A DNA stretch of 64,000 nucleotides from Streptomyces aurantiacus (GTDB lineage Bacteria > Actinomycetota > Actinomycetes > Streptomycetales > Streptomycetaceae). Positions within the stretch are counted from its first letter, which is position 1; each line of letters begins with the position of its first letter. Of the stretch, positions 41,526-49,807 are shown in pieces. The notes under the pieces are model-generated. The model was not told where the DNA came from. It saw nothing but the letters and a program-made list of their open reading frames with translations, and did no database searches. Location of the stretch: assembly GCF_027107535.1 (NCBI RefSeq), contig NZ_CP114283.1:1550001-1614000 (forward strand), read 5' to 3'. Both the position numbers and the translations under genes were made by a program.

Positions 41526-42897
41526 CCTCGACGTCCGCGCCCGACGCGGCCAGCTCCGCGACATCGTCGTCCCGCCGGTAGACCCGTTCCGTGGCTGTCG
41601 CCCGGTCGCCCGCGAACAGTTCCAGCAGGGAGCCGTCCATGAGGATCCGTACGGCGAGGGTCTCGCCCGGTGGGGTCGGCAGGACCAGGGGGGCCGCGCC
41701 GTCCGGGCGGGAGCGTGGCCAGGCCGTGCGGTCCAGGGTCACCGTGCCGGACGCCGGATCGAGCCGTACGGTCAGTTCGGCCCCGGACGCGGCCCGCAGC
41801 AGACTCACGGTCGCCGCTGAACGGGCGGTCACCAGCAGGTCGTACGCGTGGGGGAGTGGCCGGTGCGGTCCTGGCGCGGCCGTGAACGGGACGGCCGCTC
41901 GCAGGAGTTCGAGCTCCGCGGCCGGTACGACCCGGAGCGTGCCGTCCTCGTGGGTGTCCATCACCCGGGGTGCCGTGAGGACGCCGGACCAGCCCGCGCG
42001 GTCCACCTCCTCGGGCGGGCGTGACTCCCAGGACCAGCCCCAGAGCAGGGCGCGGCCGGACTCCGTGTCCTGGAGGACGGAGGGGGCGTAGAAGTCACGG
42101 CCGAGATCCAGGGGGCCGCCGCCCGTACCGGCCGCGAACCTCAATCCACCGTCCGGCTCCTCCACCAGATGCCCCGTCAGGTACGCGGTGCTCAGCGGGT
42201 CGCCGTCCCACAGCGCCACCGCAAGTACCCAGTCGCCCCCGGCGGTCTCCCACAGCTGCGGGCACTCCCAGCCGATCGCCCGCGTACCGAAGGCGCGGGC
42301 CGCCGCCGCGTCCCGGCCGTCCAGCAGGACCCCGGCGAACCGCCACGCGTACAGGTCCTCGCAGTCGTACACCAGGACGGACGGGGTGCCGTCGGCGTGG
42401 CCGGCGCCCATCAGCGCCCAGCGGCGGCCGGCGAAGCGGAAGACGAACGGGTCCCGGAACATCGTCACGTCCAGGCCTGCCGGCGGGCCGGCGACCACCG
42501 GCAGTGGCAGTTGCTTCCAGTCCTGAAGGCCGTCGTCCTCGGCCACGGCGAGACAGATCGCGCTCAGGCCCTGGTGGTCGTGGCCGATCCCGGAGTACAC
42601 CGCTGTCGGTACACCACCGTCGTCCACCACGCAGCCGGACCAGCAGCCCGCCTCGTCCGGGCCGCCGGGCATCGGTCGCAGAGCGATCCCGTGGTCGTCC
42701 CAGTGGGCGAGGTCGGGGCTGGAGGCGTGGCCCCAGTGGACGTTCGCATGGACGGGAGCGTCGGGGTTGTGCTGGTAGAAGAGGTGGTATCGACCGCCCC
42801 AGCGCACCGGCCCGTTCGGGTCGTTCATCCAGTTGGACGGCGGCCGGACCCGGAAGCGCGGGCTGTGGGCGTCGGTCGACCGGCTCACGGAACTCAA
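41488..42897 (-). CDS. Intracellular glycoside hydrolase family 32 (fructosidase/sucrase)
   Basis: A 469-residue GH32 enzyme cleaving beta-fructosyl bonds of sucrose or imported fructo-oligosaccharides. No signal peptide. Motifs: PPSNWMNDPNGPV with nucleophile Asp (about residue 20), FRDPFVF with transition-state Asp, and WECPQLW with the acid/base Glu. A C-terminal beta-sandwich follows. The start is probably TTG at 42897: AGGAG sits 7 nt upstream, and the TTGA overlaps the stop of the permease gene, so the two are coupled. GTG 42888 is an alternative but is too far from the ribosome site. Last gene of the sugar uptake operon. Confidence 0.9.
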   Translation of the reverse strand: MSSVSRSTDAHSPRFRVRPPSNWMNDPNGPVRWGGRYHLFYQHNPDAPVHANVHWGHASSPDLAHWDDHGIALRPMPGGPDEAGCWSGCVVDDGGVPTAVYSGIGHDHQGLSAICLAVAEDDGLQDWKQLPLPVVAGPPAGLDVTMFRDPFVFRFAGRRWALMGAGHADGTPSVLVYDCEDLYAWRFAGVLLDGRDAAAARAFGTRAIGWECPQLWETAGGDWVLAVALWDGDPLSTAYLTGHLVEEPDGGLRFAAGTGGGPLDLGRDFYAPSVLQDTESGRALLWGWSWESRPPEEVDRAGWSGVLTAPRVMDTHEDGTLRVVPAAELELLRAAVPFTAAPGPHRPLPHAYDLLVTARSAATVSLLRAASGAELTVRLDPASGTVTLDRTAWPRSRPDGAAPLVLPTPPGETLAVRILMDGSLLELFAGDRATATERVYRRDDDVAELAASGADVEVTGWELVPPNPA

Positions 42898-43805
42898 CGA
42901 TTGACTCCTGCGGATGTGATGCCCTCGCGCAGAGGGCGCTGGCCGACGACGAAGACGAGGACGGCGGGGAGCATGGAGAGGACGACTCCGGCGAGGACCA
43001 CGGAGATCGATCCGGTGCCGAGGTTGCCCTGGAGGGAGACCAGGCCCAGGGGCAGCGTGAGGTTCTCGGTGGAGGTTTCGAGGATCAGCGGCCGGAAGAA
43101 CTCGTTCCAGTGGTAGTTGAAGGCCAGGACGCCGACGATGGCGAGACCGGGGGCCGCCAAGGGGGCGTACACGGACCGGAAGACGCGCCACGGGCCCGCG
43201 CCGTCGATCATCGCCGCCTCGCCGAGGTCCTTCGGCATGCCCAGGAAGTACTGGCGCATCAGGAAGGTGCCGAAGGCCGTCGGGAAGGCGGGGATGATGA
43301 GGCCGAGGAGGGTGTCGGTCAGGCCCATCGTCTTCAGTTCCAGGAAGACCGGGACCATCGTGACCTGCAACGGCACCATCATCGTGGCCAGGACCAGCGC
43401 GAACAGCGACTTCTTGAAGCGGAATTCGAGGCGGGCGAAGGCGTAGCCCGCCAGGCCCGCGGTGATCATCTGGCCGGCCGCGATCAGCGCGGTCACCAGG
43501 GTGGAGTTCAGCGCGTACAGCCAGACGTCGATCTGGTCGAAGACCTCGCTGTAGGCACCGACGGTGGGGTTCGTGGGGATGATCTCCGGCGGCAGGTCGA
43601 AGGACTCCGCCGGTGTGCGCAGTGATGTCGACACCGTCCAGATGACCGGGCCGAGCGTCAACAGGGCGCACAGCGCCAGGCCGGTGATCCGGCCCCAGGG
43701 CGCCAGGCCGTGCCGTACGCGTGACGCGGTGGGGCTCGTGCGGGGACCCGGCATCGAACCCGACGCCGAACCCGGCAGGGATTTCGAGAGGGAACTCGTA
43801 CTCAT
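42894..43805 (-). CDS. Sugar ABC transporter permease (MalG type)
   Basis: A 303-residue inner membrane component with about six helices (GLALCALLTLGPVIWTVSTS at 38-57; LVLATMMVPLQVTMVPVFLE). The EAA loop is MPKDLGEAAMIDGAGPWRVF, which contacts the ATPase. It forms the channel with the MalF-type protein encoded 14 nt upstream, and its stop overlaps the GH32 start. The Ser/Pro-rich N-terminus is ordinary. No ATPase gene is present: such carbohydrate importers in Streptomyces share the MsiK ATPase (known). Confidence 0.93.
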   Translation of the reverse strand: MSTSSLSKSLPGSASGSMPGPRTSPTASRVRHGLAPWGRITGLALCALLTLGPVIWTVSTSLRTPAESFDLPPEIIPTNPTVGAYSEVFDQIDVWLYALNSTLVTALIAAGQMITAGLAGYAFARLEFRFKKSLFALVLATMMVPLQVTMVPVFLELKTMGLTDTLLGLIIPAFPTAFGTFLMRQYFLGMPKDLGEAAMIDGAGPWRVFRSVYAPLAAPGLAIVGVLAFNYHWNEFFRPLILETSTENLTLPLGLVSLQGNLGTGSISVVLAGVVLSMLPAVLVFVVGQRPLREGITSAGVNR

Positions 43806-43819
43806 CTGACTCACCCGGC

Positions 43820-44785
43820 TCACTGGTAGTGGACGTAACGCCGGCTGAGCCGGAACTGGAGTGCGGTGACCGCCATGATCAGGGCGAAGAGCAGGACGCC
43901 CACGGCGGACGCCTCGCCGAAGCGGAGCTGCTCGAAGGCCGTCTCGTAGATGACCATCACGACCGTGCGGGTGGAGTCGCCGGGGCCGCCGGCCGTGAGG
44001 ACGTAGGGCTGCTCGAAGACCTGGAGGGCGTTGATGATGCCGACCACGGACGCCACCAGCAGCGTGGGCGACAGCAGCGGCAGGGTGATGGCGAGGTGTT
44101 TGCGCACCCCGCTCGCGCCGTCCAGCGCGGCCGCCTCGTGCACCTCCTTCGGGATGTTGTTCAGGCCGCCGACGAACAGCAGGAACGAGAAGCCGAACTG
44201 CTGCCAGACGTACGCCAGGACCACGGCCGCCATCGCCCCGTTCTCCGAGGTCAGCCAGGGGACCGAGGGGATACCGACCGTGCCCAGGAGCCAGTTCACG
44301 GGGCCGAAGTCCTGGTTGAACAGGTACTTCATCACCACCGAGATGGACGCGGCGGACAGCACCAGCGGGAAGAAGAAGGCTGAACGGAACACCGAGCGAA
44401 GCCACTTGGGCATGCGGCCGTTCACCGCGATCGCCAGCACGAGCGCGATCAGCAGCTGCAGCGCGACCGCGAGCACCATGAAGACGAGCGTGTTGCGGAA
44501 GGAGACGAGAACCGTCGAATCGGTCAGGATCTCCCGGTAGTTGGCCGCTCCGGCCCACCGCGGGTCGTCGATCACGTCCCACTGGAAGAGGCTGAGGACG
44601 ACCGAGCCGACGATCGGTACGACCGTGAAGACGACGATACCGACGACGGTGGGCGCGAGGAACAGCACGGCGAGCAGACGGGTGCCCCGGGTGCGGGCGG
44701 TCGTGGCCGCGGGCTCGGACGCCTTACGGGCCCTGCGGGGACGGGTGGGCTCCGGCCGGACAGGCCTGATCTCGGTGTTCGTCAC
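43820..44785 (-). CDS. Sugar ABC transporter permease (MalF type)
   Basis: A 321-residue permease with helices such as LLAVLFLAPTVVGIVVFTVV and VASVVGIINALQVFEQPYVL. The EAA loop is IPKEVHEAAALDGASGVRKH. A basic N-terminal tail of about 35 residues faces the cytoplasm. Start is GTG at 44785, overlapping the stop of the binding protein gene by GTGA. Pairs with the MalG-type protein downstream. Confidence 0.93.
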   Translation of the reverse strand: MTNTEIRPVRPEPTRPRRARKASEPAATTARTRGTRLLAVLFLAPTVVGIVVFTVVPIVGSVVLSLFQWDVIDDPRWAGAANYREILTDSTVLVSFRNTLVFMVLAVALQLLIALVLAIAVNGRMPKWLRSVFRSAFFFPLVLSAASISVVMKYLFNQDFGPVNWLLGTVGIPSVPWLTSENGAMAAVVLAYVWQQFGFSFLLFVGGLNNIPKEVHEAAALDGASGVRKHLAITLPLLSPTLLVASVVGIINALQVFEQPYVLTAGGPGDSTRTVVMVIYETAFEQLRFGEASAVGVLLFALIMAVTALQFRLSRRYVHYQ

Positions 44786-46191
44786 ACTTCACGCTCCATG
44801 GCCTTCTCCAGGTCCCCCTGCAGCCGGCGCAGCGCGGGGCGCACCGCGCCGGGGCTCGCGAGGGCGGTTCCGGTGTGCTTGATCAGCAGCTGCTCGACTT
44901 CGTTGACCTGCGGCGGGGCCGGGATCGGGCCGGTGGAGGGGATCTTGTCGAGGGTGTCGTAGAAGACCTGCCAGTGGGCCGGTCCTGTCTCCCGGTAGCG
45001 GGCCGCGTCGACCATGGAGCGGCGGGCCGGAGTGGTCTGGTTGGCTGCGAAGAGCTGGGTCATCACGTCCTTGCGGGCGGCGTACTTGATGAACTCCCAG
45101 GCCTCGTCCCGCATCTTCGACGTGCGCAGCATCGCGTACCCGGCAGCGCCGAACTGGTGACGCCGTGTGTGCCGGCGCGGGAAATACCGGACGTCGTAGT
45201 CGGTCGGTTTCATGCCCGCCTCATGCAGGCCGCCCGCCCAGAAGCCGCCCGCGGGTGTCACACCGACGCGGCCGGTGGAGAACACGCCGACCAGGTTCCG
45301 GCCGTCGCCGCCCTCCGGCCGGGTGCACAGGTCCTCCTGGATGAGGGAGGCGAGATAGTCGTAGACCTCCGCGACGCGGTCGGAGTCGGCCAGGGGTGTC
45401 GTCCACCGGTAGCCGCCGCCCCGGCCGCGCCGCTGTGCCTCGGGGTAGAAGGAGTTCCAGAGCCAGTCGCCCCCGGGGGCCTTGGACTCGGCGAGGAGGT
45501 TGGTGCCGCCCGCGAACAGCCAGGGGACCACTCCGCCCCACAGACGGTTGGTCCAGAAGTACGGGGTGAATCCGGCGCCGTTGCTGCGTTTCATCGCGCG
45601 CAGCAGCGTCGTGAAGTCGTCGTGGGTCCAGTCGTTGTCGGGGAGGTCGGCGCCGGCGCGCTCCAGGACCCGGGTGTTGAGGTACATGTCGGCCGCGTTG
45701 AACTCGACCGGCAGCTGGTAGAGGCTCCCCTCGTACATCATCGACTCGACCAGTGAGGGATGGACGTCGGCGAAGTAGGAGCGCAGCTCGGCCGCGTCCC
45801 GCTTCGCCCACCGGTCCAGCGGTACGCCGAGCCGCTGGGCGAAGAGCTGCACGCCCTCGGTGGCGACGTACACGAGGTCGGGTGCCGTGCCCGCGGCGAT
45901 CTGGGTGAGGATCTTGGAGAAGAAGTCCGACCAGTCGTAGGCCTGTACGGGGTTGATACGGATCTTGATGTCGGGGTGGACCTCGCGGAACCCGTCGCGC
46001 AGGGCGCGTTGGGCGTCGAGGTTGAAGGCGGAGCCGAGGGTGGCGATGACGAGCGAGCCGTCGTCGCGACCGGGGATGTCGGCGGCGATGAGGCGGTCCC
46101 AGCCGGCCGCGACACCGGCGACAGCGGCGGCTCCGGCGCCGTACGCGCCGTAGCGCATCAGGCCCCGGCGGGAGAGGAGCGAGTCGGTCAT
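44782..46191 (-). CDS. Extracellular sugar-binding protein of the ABC importer
   Basis: A 469-residue family 1 solute-binding protein. The N-terminus LLSRRGLMRYGAYGAGAAAV is a Tat-type signal (twin Arg then hydrophobic run). No lipobox cysteine is visible in the first 60 residues, which is odd for a Gram-positive binding protein; it may stay anchored by an uncleaved signal. The domain includes LNTRVLERAGADLPDNDWTH and YFPRRHTRRHQFGAAGYAML. It would capture fructans or oligosaccharides released by the divergent secreted GH32 enzyme. First gene of the four-gene operon; ATG at 46191. Confidence 0.9.
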   Translation of the reverse strand: MTDSLLSRRGLMRYGAYGAGAAAVAGVAAGWDRLIAADIPGRDDGSLVIATLGSAFNLDAQRALRDGFREVHPDIKIRINPVQAYDWSDFFSKILTQIAAGTAPDLVYVATEGVQLFAQRLGVPLDRWAKRDAAELRSYFADVHPSLVESMMYEGSLYQLPVEFNAADMYLNTRVLERAGADLPDNDWTHDDFTTLLRAMKRSNGAGFTPYFWTNRLWGGVVPWLFAGGTNLLAESKAPGGDWLWNSFYPEAQRRGRGGGYRWTTPLADSDRVAEVYDYLASLIQEDLCTRPEGGDGRNLVGVFSTGRVGVTPAGGFWAGGLHEAGMKPTDYDVRYFPRRHTRRHQFGAAGYAMLRTSKMRDEAWEFIKYAARKDVMTQLFAANQTTPARRSMVDAARYRETGPAHWQVFYDTLDKIPSTGPIPAPPQVNEVEQLLIKHTGTALASPGAVRPALRRLQGDLEKAMEREV

Positions 46192-46199
46192 CGGCGAGC

Positions 46200-46213
46200 C
46201 TAACTCGTGTTAG
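46200..46213 (-). promoter_or_regulatory. Candidate LacI operator 1 (importer operon)
   Basis: CTAACT-CG-TGTTAG: a 14-bp dyad with the central CG typical of LacI-family operators (outer arms CTAAC/GTTAG are exact). It lies 9-22 nt before the binding protein start, just downstream of the predicted transcription start, so binding would block elongation. Its left part CCTAACTCG recurs in reverse complement at 46320-46328. Confidence 0.65.
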
Positions 46214-46230
46214 TCGAAGGTGATTCCCCG

Positions 46231-46260
46231 ATGATGAGAACCCCGTTGTGGCTCTGTCAA
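46231..46260 (-). promoter_or_regulatory. Promoter of the sugar importer operon
   Basis: On the minus strand TTGACA (46260-46255) and CATCAT (46236-46231) are separated by 18 bp, a good housekeeping promoter. Transcription would start near 46224, running into the operator at 46213-46200. Confidence 0.6.
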
Positions 46261-46308
46261 GGGATGGGCACCAATGGGCAGTCACGTGAACGGAATGTGT
46301 GCGAAGGG

Positions 46309-46336
46309 TTGACCTTTAACGAGTTAGGTATACGGT
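46309..46336 (+). promoter_or_regulatory. Promoter and operator 2 of the secreted GH32 gene
   Basis: TTGACC (46309-46314) and TACGGT (46331-46336) lie 16 bp apart. The spacer contains CTTTAACGAGTTAGG, whose CGAGTTAGG (46320-46328) is the exact reverse complement of CCTAACTCG in operator 1. An operator between -35 and -10 is classic repression. The ATG follows at 46399. Confidence 0.65.
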
Positions 46337-46398
46337 TCCGGCCACCTGAGTCACACGAGCCGCGTCCCGACGACGACGTCGGGGAAGGGAGCCGCACA

Positions 46399-47991
46399 AT
46401 GCGTGGCATGTCGAGGAGTTCGCTGAGTCCAGCGGGGACTCTGTCCAGGAGGTCGCTGCTGGTGGTCTCGGCCGCCGGTGCCGCCGGTGCTCTGCTTCCG
46501 GACTTCGTGAGACCGGCGGTGGCGGCGCCCGTCGAGGCCACGGCGGCCGCGTGCACGGGCAGCTACCGCGCCGAGTACCACTTCACGGTCCCCGACCAGT
46601 GGATGAACGACCCGCAGCGCCCGGTCTGGATCGACGGCGAGTACCACTACTACTACCTCTACAACCCCGACTACCTGACGGGCGGCACCACCGCGGGCAC
46701 CGCCTGGCGCCTGGCCACGAGCACCGACCTCGTCTCCTTCACCGACCGGGGCGTCGCCGTGCCGAAGGACGCGACCCCCAACGGCGATGTCTGGTCCGGC
46801 TCGGCGGTCATCGACACGGACGACACGGCGGGCTTCGGCGCGGGCGCGGTGATCGTCATCGCCACCATGGCGCCCGACGACGTCACCCAGGCCCAGTACC
46901 TGTACTACTCGACCGATGGCGGCCGCACCTTCACGAACCACGGCACGGCTCCGGTCCTCGCCAATCCGGGCGTACGGGACTTCCGCGACCCCAAGGTGAT
47001 CCGCGACGAGGAGCGCGGGCGGTGGGTGATGCTGCTCGCGGAGAACGACAAGGTGGGTTTCTACCACTCCGCCGACCTCACGTCGTGGACGTACGTCGGC
47101 GGCTTCATCAAGGGCGGCATCGGCGTCCTGGAGTGCCCCGACCTGTTCCGCATCAGGGCGGAGGACGGGACCTGGCAGTGGGTCCTGGGCGTCAGTGCCA
47201 ACGGCAAGGGCTCCGGGCTGCCGAGCACGTTCGCCTACTGGACGGGTTCCTTCGACGGCACGACCTTCACCGCCGACGCGTCCGATCCCCAGTGGCTGGA
47301 CCACGGCTGGGACTGGTACGCGGCGGTCACCTTCGACAAGCGCGACGCGAACGGGGCCCTGGACCCGGCCGCACGGTACGCGATCGGGTGGATGAACCAC
47401 TGGGACTACGCGAACACCACGCCCACGGTCGAGTGCGACGGTTTCAACGGCACCGACTCGATCGTCCGCGAGGTGCGGCTGCGGCGCTCGTCGTCGGGTA
47501 CGTACTACCTGGCGTCCCGGCCGGTGGCGGCCCTGGACGACCATGTGTCGCGCACGGTGGACCTCGGCGACATCACGGTCGACGGCACGCGAACGCTCGA
47601 CTACACGGGTACCGCGTACGAGCTGACCTGTGACATCACCTGGGACCAACTGGCCGGTGCCGGGCTCCAGTTGCGGCGCTCGGCGGACGGCGGGCGGCAC
47701 ATCGACGCGGGAGTCCACGGCGACTACGCCTTCGTCAACCGCGGTTACACCGTGAGCCCCGACACCTCCGGCCGCTGGCAGGAGAGCCGGACGCCCTTCG
47801 ACCTGTCCGCCGGCACGGTCCGCCTGCGGATCCTCGTCGACCGCACGTCCGTCGAGATGTTCGTCGGCGACGGCCGGTACGTGCACTCGACCGAGGCCTT
47901 CCCCGACCCGTCCGACACGGGGCTGGCACTGTTCACCATCGACGGGCAGGCGGTGTTCCGGAACACGGTGATCCGGGAGTTCACGGTCTGA
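46399..47991 (+). CDS. Secreted glycoside hydrolase family 32 (levanase/fructanase)
   Basis: A 530-residue exported enzyme. The signal is Tat-type (LSRRSLLVVSAAGAAGALL, residues 15-33; cleavage near residue 45). The GH32 propeller has QWMNDPQRPVWI (nucleophile Asp), RDFRDPKVI and VLECPDLFRI (acid/base Glu). The C-terminal sandwich ends DRTSVEMFVGDGRYVHSTEAF. It would degrade levan or inulin outside the cell and feed the divergent importer. Start is ATG 46399 with GGGAAGGGAG upstream; the frame runs open from 46207, but the promoter lies inside that part. Confidence 0.92.
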   Translation: MRGMSRSSLSPAGTLSRRSLLVVSAAGAAGALLPDFVRPAVAAPVEATAAACTGSYRAEYHFTVPDQWMNDPQRPVWIDGEYHYYYLYNPDYLTGGTTAGTAWRLATSTDLVSFTDRGVAVPKDATPNGDVWSGSAVIDTDDTAGFGAGAVIVIATMAPDDVTQAQYLYYSTDGGRTFTNHGTAPVLANPGVRDFRDPKVIRDEERGRWVMLLAENDKVGFYHSADLTSWTYVGGFIKGGIGVLECPDLFRIRAEDGTWQWVLGVSANGKGSGLPSTFAYWTGSFDGTTFTADASDPQWLDHGWDWYAAVTFDKRDANGALDPAARYAIGWMNHWDYANTTPTVECDGFNGTDSIVREVRLRRSSSGTYYLASRPVAALDDHVSRTVDLGDITVDGTRTLDYTGTAYELTCDITWDQLAGAGLQLRRSADGGRHIDAGVHGDYAFVNRGYTVSPDTSGRWQESRTPFDLSAGTVRLRILVDRTSVEMFVGDGRYVHSTEAFPDPSDTGLALFTIDGQAVFRNTVIREFTV

Positions 47992-48101
47992 TCCGACGTG
48001 AGGCGGGTGGGCGTACAAGGCCGTCGGCGACGCCCGGCGCGCCAGGGCTCTCCAACGCGAGGCAGGCGGGACGTCTGCACCGCGGAAACAGGCACGAGGC
48101 T

Positions 48102-49760
48102 TCACCCCGGGACTTGTGGTGGAGCCTCGCCCGTCCAGAGGGGGGACACCCACGTCATCGTGTCCTTGGCCCGGTCGTCGCCGTCCGGGCTCTCGATGTC
48201 GGACACGGTGAGCCGCACGCCGGGACGGCCGTCCGGGAGCGTCACCGTCGCGTCGACCGTGACCCCGACCCGCGTCGTGCCGGGGCGCCGGGACACGGCG
48301 GTGAGGGCGCCCCGGAGGGCGGTGAGGAGGTGCCCGGCCACCGTGTCCGTCACACGGGTGTCGACGGGACCGGTGAATTGGACCGACGGCTGGGCGCCGA
48401 GGACCGGCGCGGCGCCCGCCGTCTCGCGGAGCACCCTGCCCCTGAAACTGGTCGGGGCGTCGGCGGGCGGCTGCTGCAGGGCGAAGATCGCCGTACGGAC
48501 CTCCTGGACGGTCGACCGGAGTTCGTCGACGGCCCGGCCGAGCGTCGCGTGGACCCCGGCGTCCTGCTCCTCCGCGGCCGCGCGGCGCAGCGTGGACTCC
48601 AGCATCATGCCGGTGGCGAAGAGCCGCTGGACGACCAGATCGTGCAGGTCACGGGCGATCCGGTCGCGGTCCTCGAAGACGGCGAGCCGCTCCCGGCCCT
48701 GCTGGGCGTCGGCCAGCACCAGTGCCAGCGCGGCCTGTGAGGCGAACTGCGTGGCCAGCAGCTTCTCGGCGGAGGTGTAGGGGCGGTCACCGCGCCGACG
48801 CGGCAGGGCGAGGGTGCCGATGAGCCGGCCCCCGGCCTGCAACGGCAGCAGCATGCTCGGTCCGAAGCGGTGCCGTACGGGGGTCGTCATACGCGGGTCG
48901 GTCGCCGAGTCCTCGACGAACACCGGTTCCCCGCCGAGGAGTTGTTCCAGCACGGAGCTGCCGGGCGCGATGGTGGTGCCGACCAGGCCATCGGGACCGT
49001 CCAGTGCCGACGCCGTGACGATCTCCATACCGCCTTCGTCCGTGGGCTGGAGGATCACCCCGGCCGCCGCGCCGGCGAGGACACGGGCACGCTCGGCGAC
49101 CGTCATCAGCGCGTCGGCCGCCGCCTCGCCGGTGAGCAACGCCGTCGTCACGGCCGCCGCACCCTCGATCCAGCGTTCCCGCCGGCGGGCCGTCTCGTAC
49201 AGGCGGGCGTTGCCGATGGCGATGCCCGCCTGGGTGGCGAGCAGGCGTGCCACCTGCTCGTCCTCGGCAGTGAACGGGCCGCCGCGCTTCTCGGTGAGAT
49301 AGAGGTTGCCGTACACCTCGTCCTCCACGCGCACCGGAACGCCGAGGAAGCTGTGCATCTCCGGGTGCCCGGAGGGCATGCCGCACGAGCGCGGGTCGGC
49401 GGCCAGGTCGGTGAGCCTGAGCGGAGCGGGCTCGCGGACGAGCACGCCGAGCAGGCCCCGGCGTCCGTCGGGCGGATGCCCGATGCGTGCCCGCTCGGCC
49501 TCCGGCAGCCCGGTCGTGCAGAACTCCGCCAGGCCGTGGTCGCCGGGGGCGAGTACCCCCAGTGCCGCGTACCGGGCGTCGGTCAGCCCGGCCGCGTTGT
49601 CGACGATGCGCTGGAGCGTGGCACGCAGCTCCAGATCGCTGCCGACACCGAGGACGGCTTCGAGGAGGCGGGGGAGGGCGAGGGAGGGGCGGGGAGCCGG
49701 CTCCGGGACGGGGCGCTCGGCGGACTGCGCGGGCTCGGCGGGGCCGGTGGGTTCCGTCAT
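48102..49760 (-). CDS. GAF-domain DevS-type histidine kinase with eroded ATPase domain
   Basis: A 552-residue protein. Two GAF domains (about residues 50-195, including FLGVPVRVEDEVYGNLYLTE, and 210-350, LLPLQAGGRLIGTLALP) precede HisKA_3 (RDRIARDLHDLVVQRLFATG) with the phospho-acceptor His. The ATPase part is abnormal: the N-box position reads ALRGALTAVSRRPG instead of ExxxNAxxHA, and no GxGL G-box follows before the end (KDTMTWVSPLWTGE). It may therefore bind no ATP and act as a sensor or phosphatase/adaptor. Start is ATG 49760. It follows mbl by 47 nt on the same strand. Confidence 0.8.
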   Translation of the reverse strand: MTEPTGPAEPAQSAERPVPEPAPRPSLALPRLLEAVLGVGSDLELRATLQRIVDNAAGLTDARYAALGVLAPGDHGLAEFCTTGLPEAERARIGHPPDGRRGLLGVLVREPAPLRLTDLAADPRSCGMPSGHPEMHSFLGVPVRVEDEVYGNLYLTEKRGGPFTAEDEQVARLLATQAGIAIGNARLYETARRRERWIEGAAAVTTALLTGEAAADALMTVAERARVLAGAAAGVILQPTDEGGMEIVTASALDGPDGLVGTTIAPGSSVLEQLLGGEPVFVEDSATDPRMTTPVRHRFGPSMLLPLQAGGRLIGTLALPRRRGDRPYTSAEKLLATQFASQAALALVLADAQQGRERLAVFEDRDRIARDLHDLVVQRLFATGMMLESTLRRAAAEEQDAGVHATLGRAVDELRSTVQEVRTAIFALQQPPADAPTSFRGRVLRETAGAAPVLGAQPSVQFTGPVDTRVTDTVAGHLLTALRGALTAVSRRPGTTRVGVTVDATVTLPDGRPGVRLTVSDIESPDGDDRAKDTMTWVSPLWTGEAPPQVPG

Positions 49761-49807
49761 GCGGGGCGGCGGGGGCGGGCTCTGCGCGTACGGATCCGTA
49801 CGGGCGC

